Shown piece after piece: positions 25,698-32,977 of a stretch of 64,000 bases of DNA. The translations under genes were made by a program, and so were the position numbers. The number at the start of each line of letters is the position of its first letter. The first letter of the stretch is position 1. Under the pieces are notes generated by a model, which worked only from the letters and a program-made list of their open reading frames with translations, did no database searches and was not told the origin of the DNA. The stretch lies in the NCBI RefSeq assembly GCF_006540085.1, contig NZ_BJOG01000001.1:124001-188000 (forward strand), read 5' to 3'. This DNA is from Microbacterium oxydans (lineage in GTDB: Bacteria; Actinomycetota; Actinomycetes; Actinomycetales; Microbacteriaceae).

Positions 25698-26383
25698 TGC
25701 GACGCACATTCAACGTCGTCCGCCTGCAGCTGATCAACAAGGGCACCTTCGTCTGGTACCCGCTGATCATCCTCGCGGCTGCCGTCGTGATCTCGATCAT
25801 CATCTACGCGATGATCCCGGTCGACACCCCCAAGTACGGCGGCGGAGGCCAAGCGCCCCTCTGGTACTTCTTCGCGATCGGCATGTCGGCGATGACCCTG
25901 ACCTTCCCGTTCTCGCAGGCCATGAGCATCACCCGCAGGGAGTTCTTCTTCGGCACGATGCTCACGGCAGTCCTCGGCAGCGCCCTCATGGGAATCCTGT
26001 TCCTGATCGGCGGCGGCATCGAGGTCGCCACGAACGGCTACGGCGTGAACGGCTACGTCTTCTACCTGCCGTGGCTGTGGGACGCCGGGCCCCTCGGCGC
26101 CTTCGTCGTCTACTTCACACTCGCCCTGTTCTTCTTCGTGCTCGGGTTCACGGGCGCGACGATCTACAAGAGCTGGGGGCAGCTGGTCCTGCTCATCGTG
26201 GGCATCGGGCTGGCGCTGGTGCTCATCGGCCTCGTCTTCCTGGCGACCCGGCTCGACCTGTGGAACCACGTCGGCGCCGCGATCATGGACCTCGGGGCGG
26301 TGGGACTGGCGCTGTGGGGTCTCGTGCTCACCGCGGTCTTCACGGGAGTGTCGTTCCTCGCGTTCCGCAGGACCATCCCCTGA
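25697..26383 (+). CDS. ABC exporter membrane subunit
   Basis: A 228-residue integral membrane protein with six predicted helices and little soluble sequence. The ATG overlaps the ATPase stop by one base (TGATG), with GAGGAGG upstream. It is the presumed partner of the YtrB-like ATPase. A 15-bp terminator hairpin follows at 26404-26438. Confidence 0.85.
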   Translation: MRRTFNVVRLQLINKGTFVWYPLIILAAAVVISIIIYAMIPVDTPKYGGGGQAPLWYFFAIGMSAMTLTFPFSQAMSITRREFFFGTMLTAVLGSALMGILFLIGGGIEVATNGYGVNGYVFYLPWLWDAGPLGAFVVYFTLALFFFVLGFTGATIYKSWGQLVLLIVGIGLALVLIGLVFLATRLDLWNHVGAAIMDLGAVGLALWGLVLTAVFTGVSFLAFRRTIP

Positions 26384-26403
26384 TCCTCCGCGAGAGAACA
26401 CGA

Positions 26404-26438
26404 ATGCCGCGACCGCACTCCCCGTGCGGTCGCGGCAT
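26404..26438 (+). terminator. Intrinsic terminator after the GntR/ABC operon
   Basis: A perfect 15-bp stem (26404-26418 with 26424-26438) around a TCCCC loop, 20 bases after the permease stop. Confidence 0.8.
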
Positions 26439-26524
26439 CGTGGCTTTCGTCAGCGGATCCCCCTAGCCTCGGAGCACGGCGGAAGCAACCGGGTGCCGAA
26501 GAGCCGCGACGGTCACTACGCTCG

Positions 26525-27655
26525 GTGCGCGTGAAGATCCCTCCCCGTCTGCGGGCCCGCCGTTCGGGTGTCGCCCGCTCGCTGCATGAAGCAGTGCTCC
26601 CCGCGCGGCTCCTGCTCGTCGCGAAGACGATGCTCGCGGTCGGGCTGGCCTGGGCGATCGCACCGCACATGCCCGGTGTCACCGACGAGTACCCCTACTA
26701 CGCTCCGCTCGGCGCGCTGGTGAGCATGTATCCGACCTTGATGGGCTCGGCGAGATCGAGTCTGCAGACCTTGCTCGGGCTGGCCACCGGAATCGGCCTG
26801 GCGACCCTCATCGTGATCACCGTGGGCCCGACGTGGTGGTCGATCCCTCTCGTCGTCGGGCTCGGCGTGCTCGTCTCGGGAACGGGATGGTTCGGCGTCG
26901 GTCGCGAGTACGTGCCGATGGCCGCCCTCTTCGTGCTGATCATCGGCGGGCAGAAAGCCGACGACTACTCGCTCGGGTATCTGACGCAGATGGCGGTCGG
27001 GGTGGTCGTCGGCCTGGTGGTGAACCTGGTCATCGCGCCGGCGCCGCTCACCTTGGCAGCGGCCGGACGGGTGGCCGACTTCCGCGAGCAGCTGGCCGCG
27101 CATCTGCACGACATCGGCTCGGCGGTCTCGGAGTCGTGGCCTCCCGAGCACGAGCAGTGGGCTGATGACGCGGCCTCGCTGGCCGATACCTCCTCGGAGT
27201 TGAGGGCGGCCCTGACCGAAGCGGAGGAGAGTCGCCGCGGCAATCCTCGCGCCAAGGGACACCGCTCATGGATCCAGCAGAGCCACGATGAGCTCGCCGC
27301 CCTCGATCGCATCGGCCACCTCATCCGCGACATCGCCGACGAGATCGCCGACACCATCTGGGAGCGGCCGGCAGGGCTCGCGCTCGACCCCGCCCTCCCG
27401 GGTCCGCTGTCGGCCGCGTGCCATGCGGTGGCCGAGGTGATCGCGCACGGCGATGCCTCCTCGAGCGAGGATCACCGCGTGCGCGCCGAGGCGGCGCGGG
27501 CGATCCGGCTGCTCCTCGAGACCGTCGACGACCGCACGGTCGACGTCCGACGATCGATGGGTCCGGGAGTGCTCACCGCGATGCACCTGCGACGCATCCT
27601 GATCCTGAGCGGTACAGGCTCCCCCTCCGAGAAGAGGGAAGAGGAGGTCGAGTAG
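26525..27655 (+). CDS. FUSC-family membrane protein (aromatic-acid-exporter-like)
   Basis: A 376-residue protein with about six N-terminal helices (AKTMLAVGLAWAIAP, YYAPLGALVSMYPTLMGSAR, VVGLGVLVSGTG, MAVGVVVGLVVNLVIAP) and a long cytoplasmic helical half rich in Glu, Arg and Asp. The motif around APLGALVSMYPT fits FUSC/ArAE proteins. The start is GTG 26525 or the GTG two codons later; no strong ribosome-binding site is visible. It is convergent with the ArsR-type gene, leaving five bases between stops. Its substrate is unknown. Confidence 0.8.
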   Translation: MRVKIPPRLRARRSGVARSLHEAVLPARLLLVAKTMLAVGLAWAIAPHMPGVTDEYPYYAPLGALVSMYPTLMGSARSSLQTLLGLATGIGLATLIVITVGPTWWSIPLVVGLGVLVSGTGWFGVGREYVPMAALFVLIIGGQKADDYSLGYLTQMAVGVVVGLVVNLVIAPAPLTLAAAGRVADFREQLAAHLHDIGSAVSESWPPEHEQWADDAASLADTSSELRAALTEAEESRRGNPRAKGHRSWIQQSHDELAALDRIGHLIRDIADEIADTIWERPAGLALDPALPGPLSAACHAVAEVIAHGDASSSEDHRVRAEAARAIRLLLETVDDRTVDVRRSMGPGVLTAMHLRRILILSGTGSPSEKREEEVE

Positions 27656-27660
27656 CCGCG

Positions 27661-28251
27661 TCAGATGGTGTCGTCGGCGGCGATCACATCCACCTGCCAA
27701 TAGCGGCCATCGGGGTCGGTGTCATCGTGCGCATCGTCGGCAGCGCTCATCACGTCGTTGATCTTCACCATCAGGTCGTCGAACTCGGCCTCGGTCAGCC
27801 GCATCGTGCGCTGGGTGAAGGCGGCGTGCACCTCTGCCGTGCGACCGGCGACGTATTCGGGAGTCCAGGCGGTCACGCGGCGCATCAGGTCGTGGTGATC
27901 CTCGACCAGCGCGGCGATCACGGCGCTGCCGAGCTCCTCGTCGGCGACCGGACTCTCCGGGCCGCCCACATTGAGGGGACCCTTGTGCCCCGTCCAGACG
28001 CGGTCGCGCCGATCGCGGGCCTTCTCCGGTGCCTCTTCGATCAGCCCGGCATCGGCGAGGGCGCGCAGGTGGAAGCTGGCACTGTTCGCCGGCACGCCCA
28101 GTTCCGCGGCGATGTCGGCTGCGCGGAGGAAGTCCCGCCGGGCGAAGAGGCGGATCATCCGGCGCCGAAGCGGGTGCGAGTAGGCCTTCAGCATGGCCGA
28201 TGTCATCCAGGCGGGGTCATCGCGCGCGCTTTTCGTGCGATCCTCCGTCAT
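27661..28251 (-). CDS. ArsR-type winged-helix regulator
   Basis: A 196-residue regulator with an N-terminal winged helix (KAYSHPLRRRMIRLFARR, RAADIAAELGVPANSASFHLRALADAGLIEEAP) of the HTH_20/ArsR type and a helical C-terminal half of unknown function. No metal-binding cysteines are present, so it is not a metal sensor. It is divergent from an MFS transporter; the gap contains three TTGCGCA-type boxes at 14-base spacing, its likely operator. Confidence 0.85.
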   Translation of the reverse strand: MTEDRTKSARDDPAWMTSAMLKAYSHPLRRRMIRLFARRDFLRAADIAAELGVPANSASFHLRALADAGLIEEAPEKARDRRDRVWTGHKGPLNVGGPESPVADEELGSAVIAALVEDHHDLMRRVTAWTPEYVAGRTAEVHAAFTQRTMRLTEAEFDDLMVKINDVMSAADDAHDDTDPDGRYWQVDVIAADDTI

Positions 28252-28276
28252 CCCCCGATCCTACCCGCACTTCCAA

Positions 28277-28312
28277 TTGCGCAATAAGCCTTGCGCAATA
28301 CTTCTTGCGCAT
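28277..28312. promoter_or_regulatory. Three TTGCGCAA-type boxes at 14-base pitch
   Basis: TTGCGCAA at 28277-28284 and 28291-28298 and TTGCGCAT at 28305-28312 each begin exactly 14 bases apart. Each full box is itself palindromic. They lie between the ArsR-type regulator and the MFS gene, ending 14 bases before the MFS start. Confidence 0.7.
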
Positions 28313-28325
28313 CTAATCTCGACGC

Positions 28326-29693
28326 ATGACCACCCTCACCGAGCCTCATCGCCTGTGGCGGAACACGCGCTACCTCACCTGGTTGGTGAGCGATACGAGC
28401 AAGGGGCTCGCCGGCGCGCTCTTCGCCTTCGCGATCCCCCTGCTCGCTCTGATCGTGACGAACGACCCCGCTCAGGCGGGCATCATCGGCGGGGTCGGGA
28501 TGGCGGCCCGACTCCTCACGACCCTTGCGGGCGGCGTGCTGGCCGACCGCCATCGCCGTATCGCGCTGATGCTCCTCGGCTCGCTCATCGGCATCGTGCT
28601 GGCTGGCGGCTTCACGCTTCTCGCCCTGGGGGACGCCCTGACCTTCGGGTCGTTGCTCGTGGTCGACGTGCTGCTCGCCGCACGCAGCGGACTCTTCGAC
28701 GTTGCGGGCGAGAGCGCCATCAAGGAGATCGTTCCCGACGACGCGATGGGGCGCGCACAGGCCGCGAATCAGGGGCGCGATGCCGCTCTCCAACTGGCGG
28801 GTGGTCCGCTCGGTGGTCTGCTCCTCGGCGTCGGCGGCTGGCTCGTCGGCGTGGTCATGACCCTGTGCCACGTGATCGCGGCCCTGACCGCGTGGATGCT
28901 GGGGCGTCAGGCGCGTCGCGCCGGAGTGGTCGATGCGGGCGAAAACCCAGACCACCTGCGTGCTGCGCGGCGCGTCGAGCCCGAACACGCCGCGGACACG
29001 GCGGATGGTCTGGGTTTCGGCACCTCGACGACCCCGCCCGCGGCGAAGCCCGACGCGTGGAAGGAGCTCCGCGAGGGGTTCGGGTGGCTGCTCTCCCGTC
29101 CCGACCTCGGCGGGGTGCTGCTCATCACGACGGTCATCAACCTCGGCTTCAACGCCACGATCACCACCATCATCTACGCCCTCCAACAGGAAGGACATTC
29201 GGAGCTTCTCATCGGCGCCCTGAGCGCGTCGATCGGCGCCGTGATGCTCGCGGGAGCCGTGGTGGCCCCTCTGCTCATCCCGCGCATCAAGGCCGGAATC
29301 CTGGCGATCGCGGGGCTCTCCGTGATCTCGGCAGGTGCCATCGTGCTGTCGGTGGTCACCGACCCGCTGATCATCGCCGTGGTGCTCGGCGTCTCGGTAC
29401 TGCTGGTCCCGGCGCTCAATGCCGGCATGATGGGCTACTTCATGGTCGCGACCCCGAGCCACCTGCTGGGGCGTGCCAACAGCGCTGCCGGTGTTCTCGG
29501 CATGGGCGCGATGCCGCTGGCACCACTCATCGCCGGCTTCGGCCTCGCCTGGATCGGCCGGGAGTGGACCATCCTGGTGTGCGCAGCGCTCTGCCTCGTC
29601 GCCGTGGCGATGGCCCTCGGCAACCGGGCGCTGCGCGCTCTGCCCGTCGAGTCCCGCTGGGCCGAGCACGCGAAGCAGTACGAGAGGGCCTGA
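28326..29693 (+). CDS. MFS transporter
   Basis: A 455-residue protein with about twelve membrane helices in two halves. An MFS loop motif is present (AGGVLADRHRRIALML between TM2 and TM3). The central cytoplasmic loop between TM6 and TM7 carries an unusual hydrophilic stretch (ENPDHLRAARRVEPEHAADT, then ADGLGFGTST) encoded by palindromic element copy C at 28938-29023. The position explains why the insertion may be tolerated. Expression is probably controlled by the divergent ArsR-type protein through the 28277-28312 boxes. It is a likely drug-type exporter; the substrate is unknown. Confidence 0.9.
   Translation: MTTLTEPHRLWRNTRYLTWLVSDTSKGLAGALFAFAIPLLALIVTNDPAQAGIIGGVGMAARLLTTLAGGVLADRHRRIALMLLGSLIGIVLAGGFTLLALGDALTFGSLLVVDVLLAARSGLFDVAGESAIKEIVPDDAMGRAQAANQGRDAALQLAGGPLGGLLLGVGGWLVGVVMTLCHVIAALTAWMLGRQARRAGVVDAGENPDHLRAARRVEPEHAADTADGLGFGTSTTPPAAKPDAWKELREGFGWLLSRPDLGGVLLITTVINLGFNATITTIIYALQQEGHSELLIGALSASIGAVMLAGAVVAPLLIPRIKAGILAIAGLSVISAGAIVLSVVTDPLIIAVVLGVSVLLVPALNAGMMGYFMVATPSHLLGRANSAAGVLGMGAMPLAPLIAGFGLAWIGREWTILVCAALCLVAVAMALGNRALRALPVESRWAEHAKQYERA
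28938..29023. repeat. Dispersed palindromic element, copy C (inside MFS gene)
   Basis: The left end has GAAAACCCAGACCACC (from about 28940) and the right end GGATGGTCTGGGTTTCGGC (29003-29021). Both ends carry the CCCAGACC form, unlike copies A and B. It is read in frame as part of the MFS central loop. Copies B and C both encode the peptide DGLGFG from the same end and in the same frame. Confidence 0.7.
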
Positions 29694-29717
29694 GCTCCCG
29701 GGAGAAGGCGGTCGGCG

Positions 29718-29936
29718 CTAGAGCGCTCCGGTCAGCGCGGCGATCCCCGCCAACAGGGACACGAGAGCCAGCACGAGCGCGACCGCGATGAGGACGGCAT
29801 GCACCTTGAGGAACGCCGTGGCCTTGCCGTTCTCGTCCCGCGCGCGGGGGTCTTTGGACACGCGCTTGTAGAACTGCGGCCAGACCAGAACGTTGAAGGC
29901 GGCGTTGAGGAACAGCACGATGGCGAGGGGGATCAC
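29718..29936 (-). CDS. Small two-TM membrane protein, SCO4848-like
   Basis: A 72-residue protein with two hydrophobic helices (IPLAIVLFLNAAFNVLVWP and LIAVALVLALVSLLAGIAAL) separated by a charged loop (KRVSKDPRARDENGKA). The pattern fits the actinobacterial SCO4848 family, whose function is unknown. It is convergent with the MFS gene. Confidence 0.75.
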   Translation of the reverse strand: MIPLAIVLFLNAAFNVLVWPQFYKRVSKDPRARDENGKATAFLKVHAVLIAVALVLALVSLLAGIAALTGAL

Positions 29937-30006
29937 CCCTCAACGGTATCGACTTCGTCTATGGGCCTCCCCGCACGATCATCCGCGCGGATTCTTGGAT
30001 GCAGAC

Positions 30007-30017
30007 ATGTATCAGAA
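30007..30017. repeat. Left copy of an 11-bp repeat bracketing the sigma/CHAT cassette
   Basis: ATGTATCAGAA occurs here, 34 bases before the chosen sigma-factor start, and again at 35446-35456, 17 bases after the CHAT gene stop. It could mark cassette boundaries, or here serve as a -10-like element. Confidence 0.45.
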
Positions 30018-30051
30018 AGCCCTTGCCGCGCTCCTGGTAGGTGTGATCACA

Positions 30052-30687
30052 ATGGGCTTCATGATCGACGGTGCACCCGGCACCGCTCACGATCCTGCCT
30101 CGGACGACGGGCGCGCACGCTGGGAGCGCGCCGCGGATCTGTTCGACGCATGGCGCGAGAGCGACAGCCGCGCGATGGACGAGCTCGTACGGCTGATGAC
30201 GCCCGTGCTCTGGCACGTCGTGCGCGCCTATGGGCTGGAGCGCACGCTCGCCGAAGACGTCGTGCAGACCACCTGGCTGCGACTCGTCCGCGGCCACGAC
30301 TCGATCAGCGACTCACGGGCCGTATCGGCCTGGCTCACGACCACCGCCCGCCGGGAGGCCTGGAAAGTCGCGAAAGCGCACGGCAAGGTCGACACGACCG
30401 AAGCGGATGACCTCGACACGCTGCTGCCCGAACAGGCGTCGGCCGAAGAGCACGCCACCCTCGGCGACGAGAACCGGCGACTGTGGGCGGCCGTGCGCCG
30501 TCTGAACGAGCGCTGCCAGAAGCTGCTGCGAGTGATCGCCTTCGAGGATCGTCCGGACTACGCCCGCATCGCCAGCGACCTCGCCATGCCCGTCGGCAGC
30601 ATCGGCCCCACTCGGAACCGGTGCCTCGCCAAACTACGCGCCCTGCTGGACGCGCCACCGACAGCGCAGGCAGGGGGATTCGCATGA
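30052..30687 (+). CDS. RNA polymerase sigma-70 family (ECF-like) sigma factor
   Basis: A protein of about 211 residues. Region 2 is recognisable (AMDELVRLMTPVLWHVVRAYG, AEDVVQTTWLRLVRGHDSI, AWLTTTARREAWK), as is region 4 (LNERCQKLLRVIAFEDRPDYARIASDLAMPVGSIGPTRNRCLAKLRALL). There are no region 1 or 3 domains, so it is ECF-like. The start is uncertain: ATG 30052 or 30061 fit the domain edge, and a longer frame from 29893 is open. It overlaps the next gene by four bases and heads the cassette with an S8 protease and a CHAT protease, so it may activate that cassette. No transmembrane anti-sigma factor is encoded nearby. Confidence 0.88.
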   Translation: MGFMIDGAPGTAHDPASDDGRARWERAADLFDAWRESDSRAMDELVRLMTPVLWHVVRAYGLERTLAEDVVQTTWLRLVRGHDSISDSRAVSAWLTTTARREAWKVAKAHGKVDTTEADDLDTLLPEQASAEEHATLGDENRRLWAAVRRLNERCQKLLRVIAFEDRPDYARIASDLAMPVGSIGPTRNRCLAKLRALLDAPPTAQAGGFA

Positions 30688-31139
30688 CCGAGAACGAGGA
30701 CGCCCAGATGTTCGCCCGGCTCCGCTCCCTGTGGAGCGAGGTCGATCCGATGCCCGCCGGCCTCATCGACCGCATGGTCGCCGCAGTCGCCGCCGACGGC
30801 CTGAACCGTGAATACGCGCTGCTCACGCTGGTCGAAGGACAGTTGGGCGCGGTGCGGGGCGAGGCCGACGCGCTCACCCTGCAGTTCAGCGACGGATCGA
30901 CGAGCATCCTGCTGCACGTGACGACGACGGCTTCCGGACGCCGCCGCGTCGACGGCTGGGTCGACACCGCAGCCGCCGAGATCGTCCTGACCCAGGGCGA
31001 GAAGACCAGGTCGATCACGCCGGAGGAGACCGGACGCTTCGTGTTCGACGACGTCCCGCCCGGCCTCACGCGCGTTCAGCTGACCACCGTGATCGGGGAC
31101 GAGACGCGCACACTGGCGACCCCGCAGTTCGAGCTGTGA
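30684..31139 (+). CDS. Uncharacterised small protein of the sigma/S8/CHAT cassette
   Basis: A 151-residue protein of no recognised family. The N-terminal helix (MFARLRSLWSEVDPMPAGLIDRMVAAVAAD) resembles short regulatory helices seen after ECF genes. The C-terminal half is predicted beta-rich and ends with a carboxypeptidase-regulatory-like turn (EETGRFVFDDVPPGLTRVQL). There is no signal peptide or membrane helix. Its ATG overlaps the sigma stop, so tight co-production suggests a soluble anti-sigma, adaptor or sensor role (inference). Confidence 0.75.
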   Translation: MTENEDAQMFARLRSLWSEVDPMPAGLIDRMVAAVAADGLNREYALLTLVEGQLGAVRGEADALTLQFSDGSTSILLHVTTTASGRRRVDGWVDTAAAEIVLTQGEKTRSITPEETGRFVFDDVPPGLTRVQLTTVIGDETRTLATPQFEL

Positions 31140-31196
31140 CCACGGGCGCCGCCCGTCGATGAAGACGCGGGTCCACCCGCAGGAAGAGGATGACGC

Positions 31197-32765
31197 ATGG
31201 ATCAGCCCAAGGGATGGACCTGGCAGGACCGCGCGGAGGGATCGATCCGACGGGGCACGGCGCTCGACCCGAGCACGGAGCCGGTGGACGGTATCCGTGC
31301 GTTTCCGACGGCGTACCTGCCTGAACGCCTGCTGATCACCCGCGCTCTCGGCGATGAGGAGGCCTACGACCGGGAGGTGCGCACGCTCCGCGACGCGGCG
31401 GACACGTTCGGCTGGCAGCTCGAGATCGAGGACGACACCCGCTCAGCGGTCGACGGCGAACTCGTGCCGGGAGTTCCCGGTTTCCTGCGCGCTCGGCTGC
31501 GCACGCCGGACGAGCCGGTGCGCGGTGAATCGCCCGTCGCACCGGATGCCTGGCGCGTGCTCCAGCGCGCACGCCGCATGTCCCGCTCGACGATGCCGCG
31601 CACGAGCCTCGACCACGTGCTCTCCATCGATCCGGTCGGGCTCAATCCGTTCACCAGGACGAACCCGTTCACCCGCACCAATCCGTTCACCCGCACCAAC
31701 CCGGTGCGCGGTGCGGGTGGCGCCGGCGGCAGCGACGACTACCTCGAGCCCGGACGCGGAGCACGACAGCCGGTGACCTGGGTGGGGCCTGCGCCCGTGC
31801 GCGGTCCCAGCCCCAAGCGCGGACGACGACCCGTCGTCGCTGTACTCGACACCGGCTGCGGCGAGCACGCCTGGCTTCCCGCTGACATCGTCACCCGCAC
31901 CGTCGACCTCGACGGCGTGCCGGTCGGGCTGACCGATGACGCCGATCCGGAGCGCTACCCCGACCTGTACGGGCAGCTCGACGGGGAGATCGACGCGGTC
32001 GCGGGACACGGCACCTTCATCGCGGGCATCGTCCGACAGGCGGCTCCGGACGCCGACGTCCTCTCGATCCGGGTCGCGGGGGCGCTCGGCGTCGTGGACG
32101 AGAGCACGCTCCTCGAGACGGTCGCCCAGGTCGTGACGCTGCTGGTGCGCCACCGCGAGAACCCGAAGACGGGCTTCCCGATCGATGTGCTGAACCTGTC
32201 GCTCAGCTACTACCACGAGACGCCGACCGACGGACTGTTCAGCCTCACGCTCTACCAGCTGCTCGCCAAGGCACGCGAACTCGGCTGCGTCGTGGTGTGC
32301 TCCGCGGGGAACGACGCGATCGATCGCCCCTCCTTCCCGGCATCCCTGTGGCCATGGCCGGGCGCGGACAACGGCATCCGCCGGGACAAGGACGCGCCGC
32401 TCGTCTCCGTCGGAGCGTTGAATCCTTCCGGCCAGTCGGTCGCCCTGTTCTCGAACATCGGTCCGTGGGTGCAGGCCTACGCACCCGGAGCGGCGGTGGT
32501 GAGCACCTCGCCCGCGTTCGTGGGAGGCGCCCAGGCGGCGACGAGGGCCGACGTCGAAGGTCTGCGCCGTGAGACGATCGACCCCGACGATTACCGCGGG
32601 GGCTTCGCGGTGTGGAGCGGTACGTCGTTCTCGGCACCGTATGTCGCGGCGCGGGTCGCCGCGCAGCTCGGTACGGTGCCGGTCGGCGGAGCGACCCCCA
32701 GCGCTGCGGCGAAGGCGGTCGCCGCCGTCCTGAAGTCGCTGCCGAGCCCGATCGATCCCGTCTGA
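31197..32765 (+). CDS. Subtilisin-like (S8) serine protease, apparently cytosolic, with NPFTRT repeats
   Basis: A 522-residue protease. The catalytic triad is complete: Asp218 (VVAVLDTGCG), His271 (AGHGTFIAGIV) and Ser477 (SGTSFSAPYVAA), with oxyanion Asn372 (CSAGNDA). The N-terminal 150 residues contain no signal peptide or membrane helix, so it should stay in the cytoplasm, unlike most subtilases. Just before the catalytic domain, residues 150-167 form three tandem NPFTRT units followed by NPVRGAGGAGG. This is a linker or a cleavage site whose cutting could release the protease. It is encoded between the sigma/small-protein pair and a CHAT protease, and a terminator hairpin follows. Confidence 0.9.
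   Translation: MDQPKGWTWQDRAEGSIRRGTALDPSTEPVDGIRAFPTAYLPERLLITRALGDEEAYDREVRTLRDAADTFGWQLEIEDDTRSAVDGELVPGVPGFLRARLRTPDEPVRGESPVAPDAWRVLQRARRMSRSTMPRTSLDHVLSIDPVGLNPFTRTNPFTRTNPFTRTNPVRGAGGAGGSDDYLEPGRGARQPVTWVGPAPVRGPSPKRGRRPVVAVLDTGCGEHAWLPADIVTRTVDLDGVPVGLTDDADPERYPDLYGQLDGEIDAVAGHGTFIAGIVRQAAPDADVLSIRVAGALGVVDESTLLETVAQVVTLLVRHRENPKTGFPIDVLNLSLSYYHETPTDGLFSLTLYQLLAKARELGCVVVCSAGNDAIDRPSFPASLWPWPGADNGIRRDKDAPLVSVGALNPSGQSVALFSNIGPWVQAYAPGAAVVSTSPAFVGGAQAATRADVEGLRRETIDPDDYRGGFAVWSGTSFSAPYVAARVAAQLGTVPVGGATPSAAAKAVAAVLKSLPSPIDPV
31644..31703 (+). repeat. 18-bp tandem repeat encoding NPFTRT units
   Basis: Three 18-bp units at 31644-31661, 31662-31679 and 31680-31697, plus the first two codons of a fourth. 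Synonymous differences among units (AGGACG versus CGCACC for Arg-Thr) show that the peptide, not only the DNA, is conserved. Confidence 0.85.
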
Positions 32766-32774
32766 CGCACCCCG

Positions 32775-32810
32775 GGACGAGCCGTCCGTACCGATGCGGG
32801 CGGCTCGTCC
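32775..32810 (+). terminator. Hairpin between the S8 and CHAT genes
   Basis: The left arm 32775-32788 pairs with 32797-32810 (14 bp including one T-G pair) around an 8-base loop. It may separate or attenuate expression of the CHAT gene relative to the sigma/S8 genes. Confidence 0.65.
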
Positions 32811-32977
32811 TGGTGCCAGGCGGCTGCCCGGGGCGCCCGGCGGTGCACCTGCAGGACGAATGCACGAATGCCGGATCAGGACGCGGCGCGTCATCCGACG
32901 AATGAACTTTCTCCCGGCGAGTGTCGCGCTCGATCCGCGCTCTTCCCCGCAGCCCTGGAGCACGGCATCCTGGAGGG

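Noticed and set aside
28277..28312. Short regularly spaced repeats as a CRISPR array
   Set aside because: Units are only 8 bases with 6-base gaps and no cas genes are near; an operator array explains them better.
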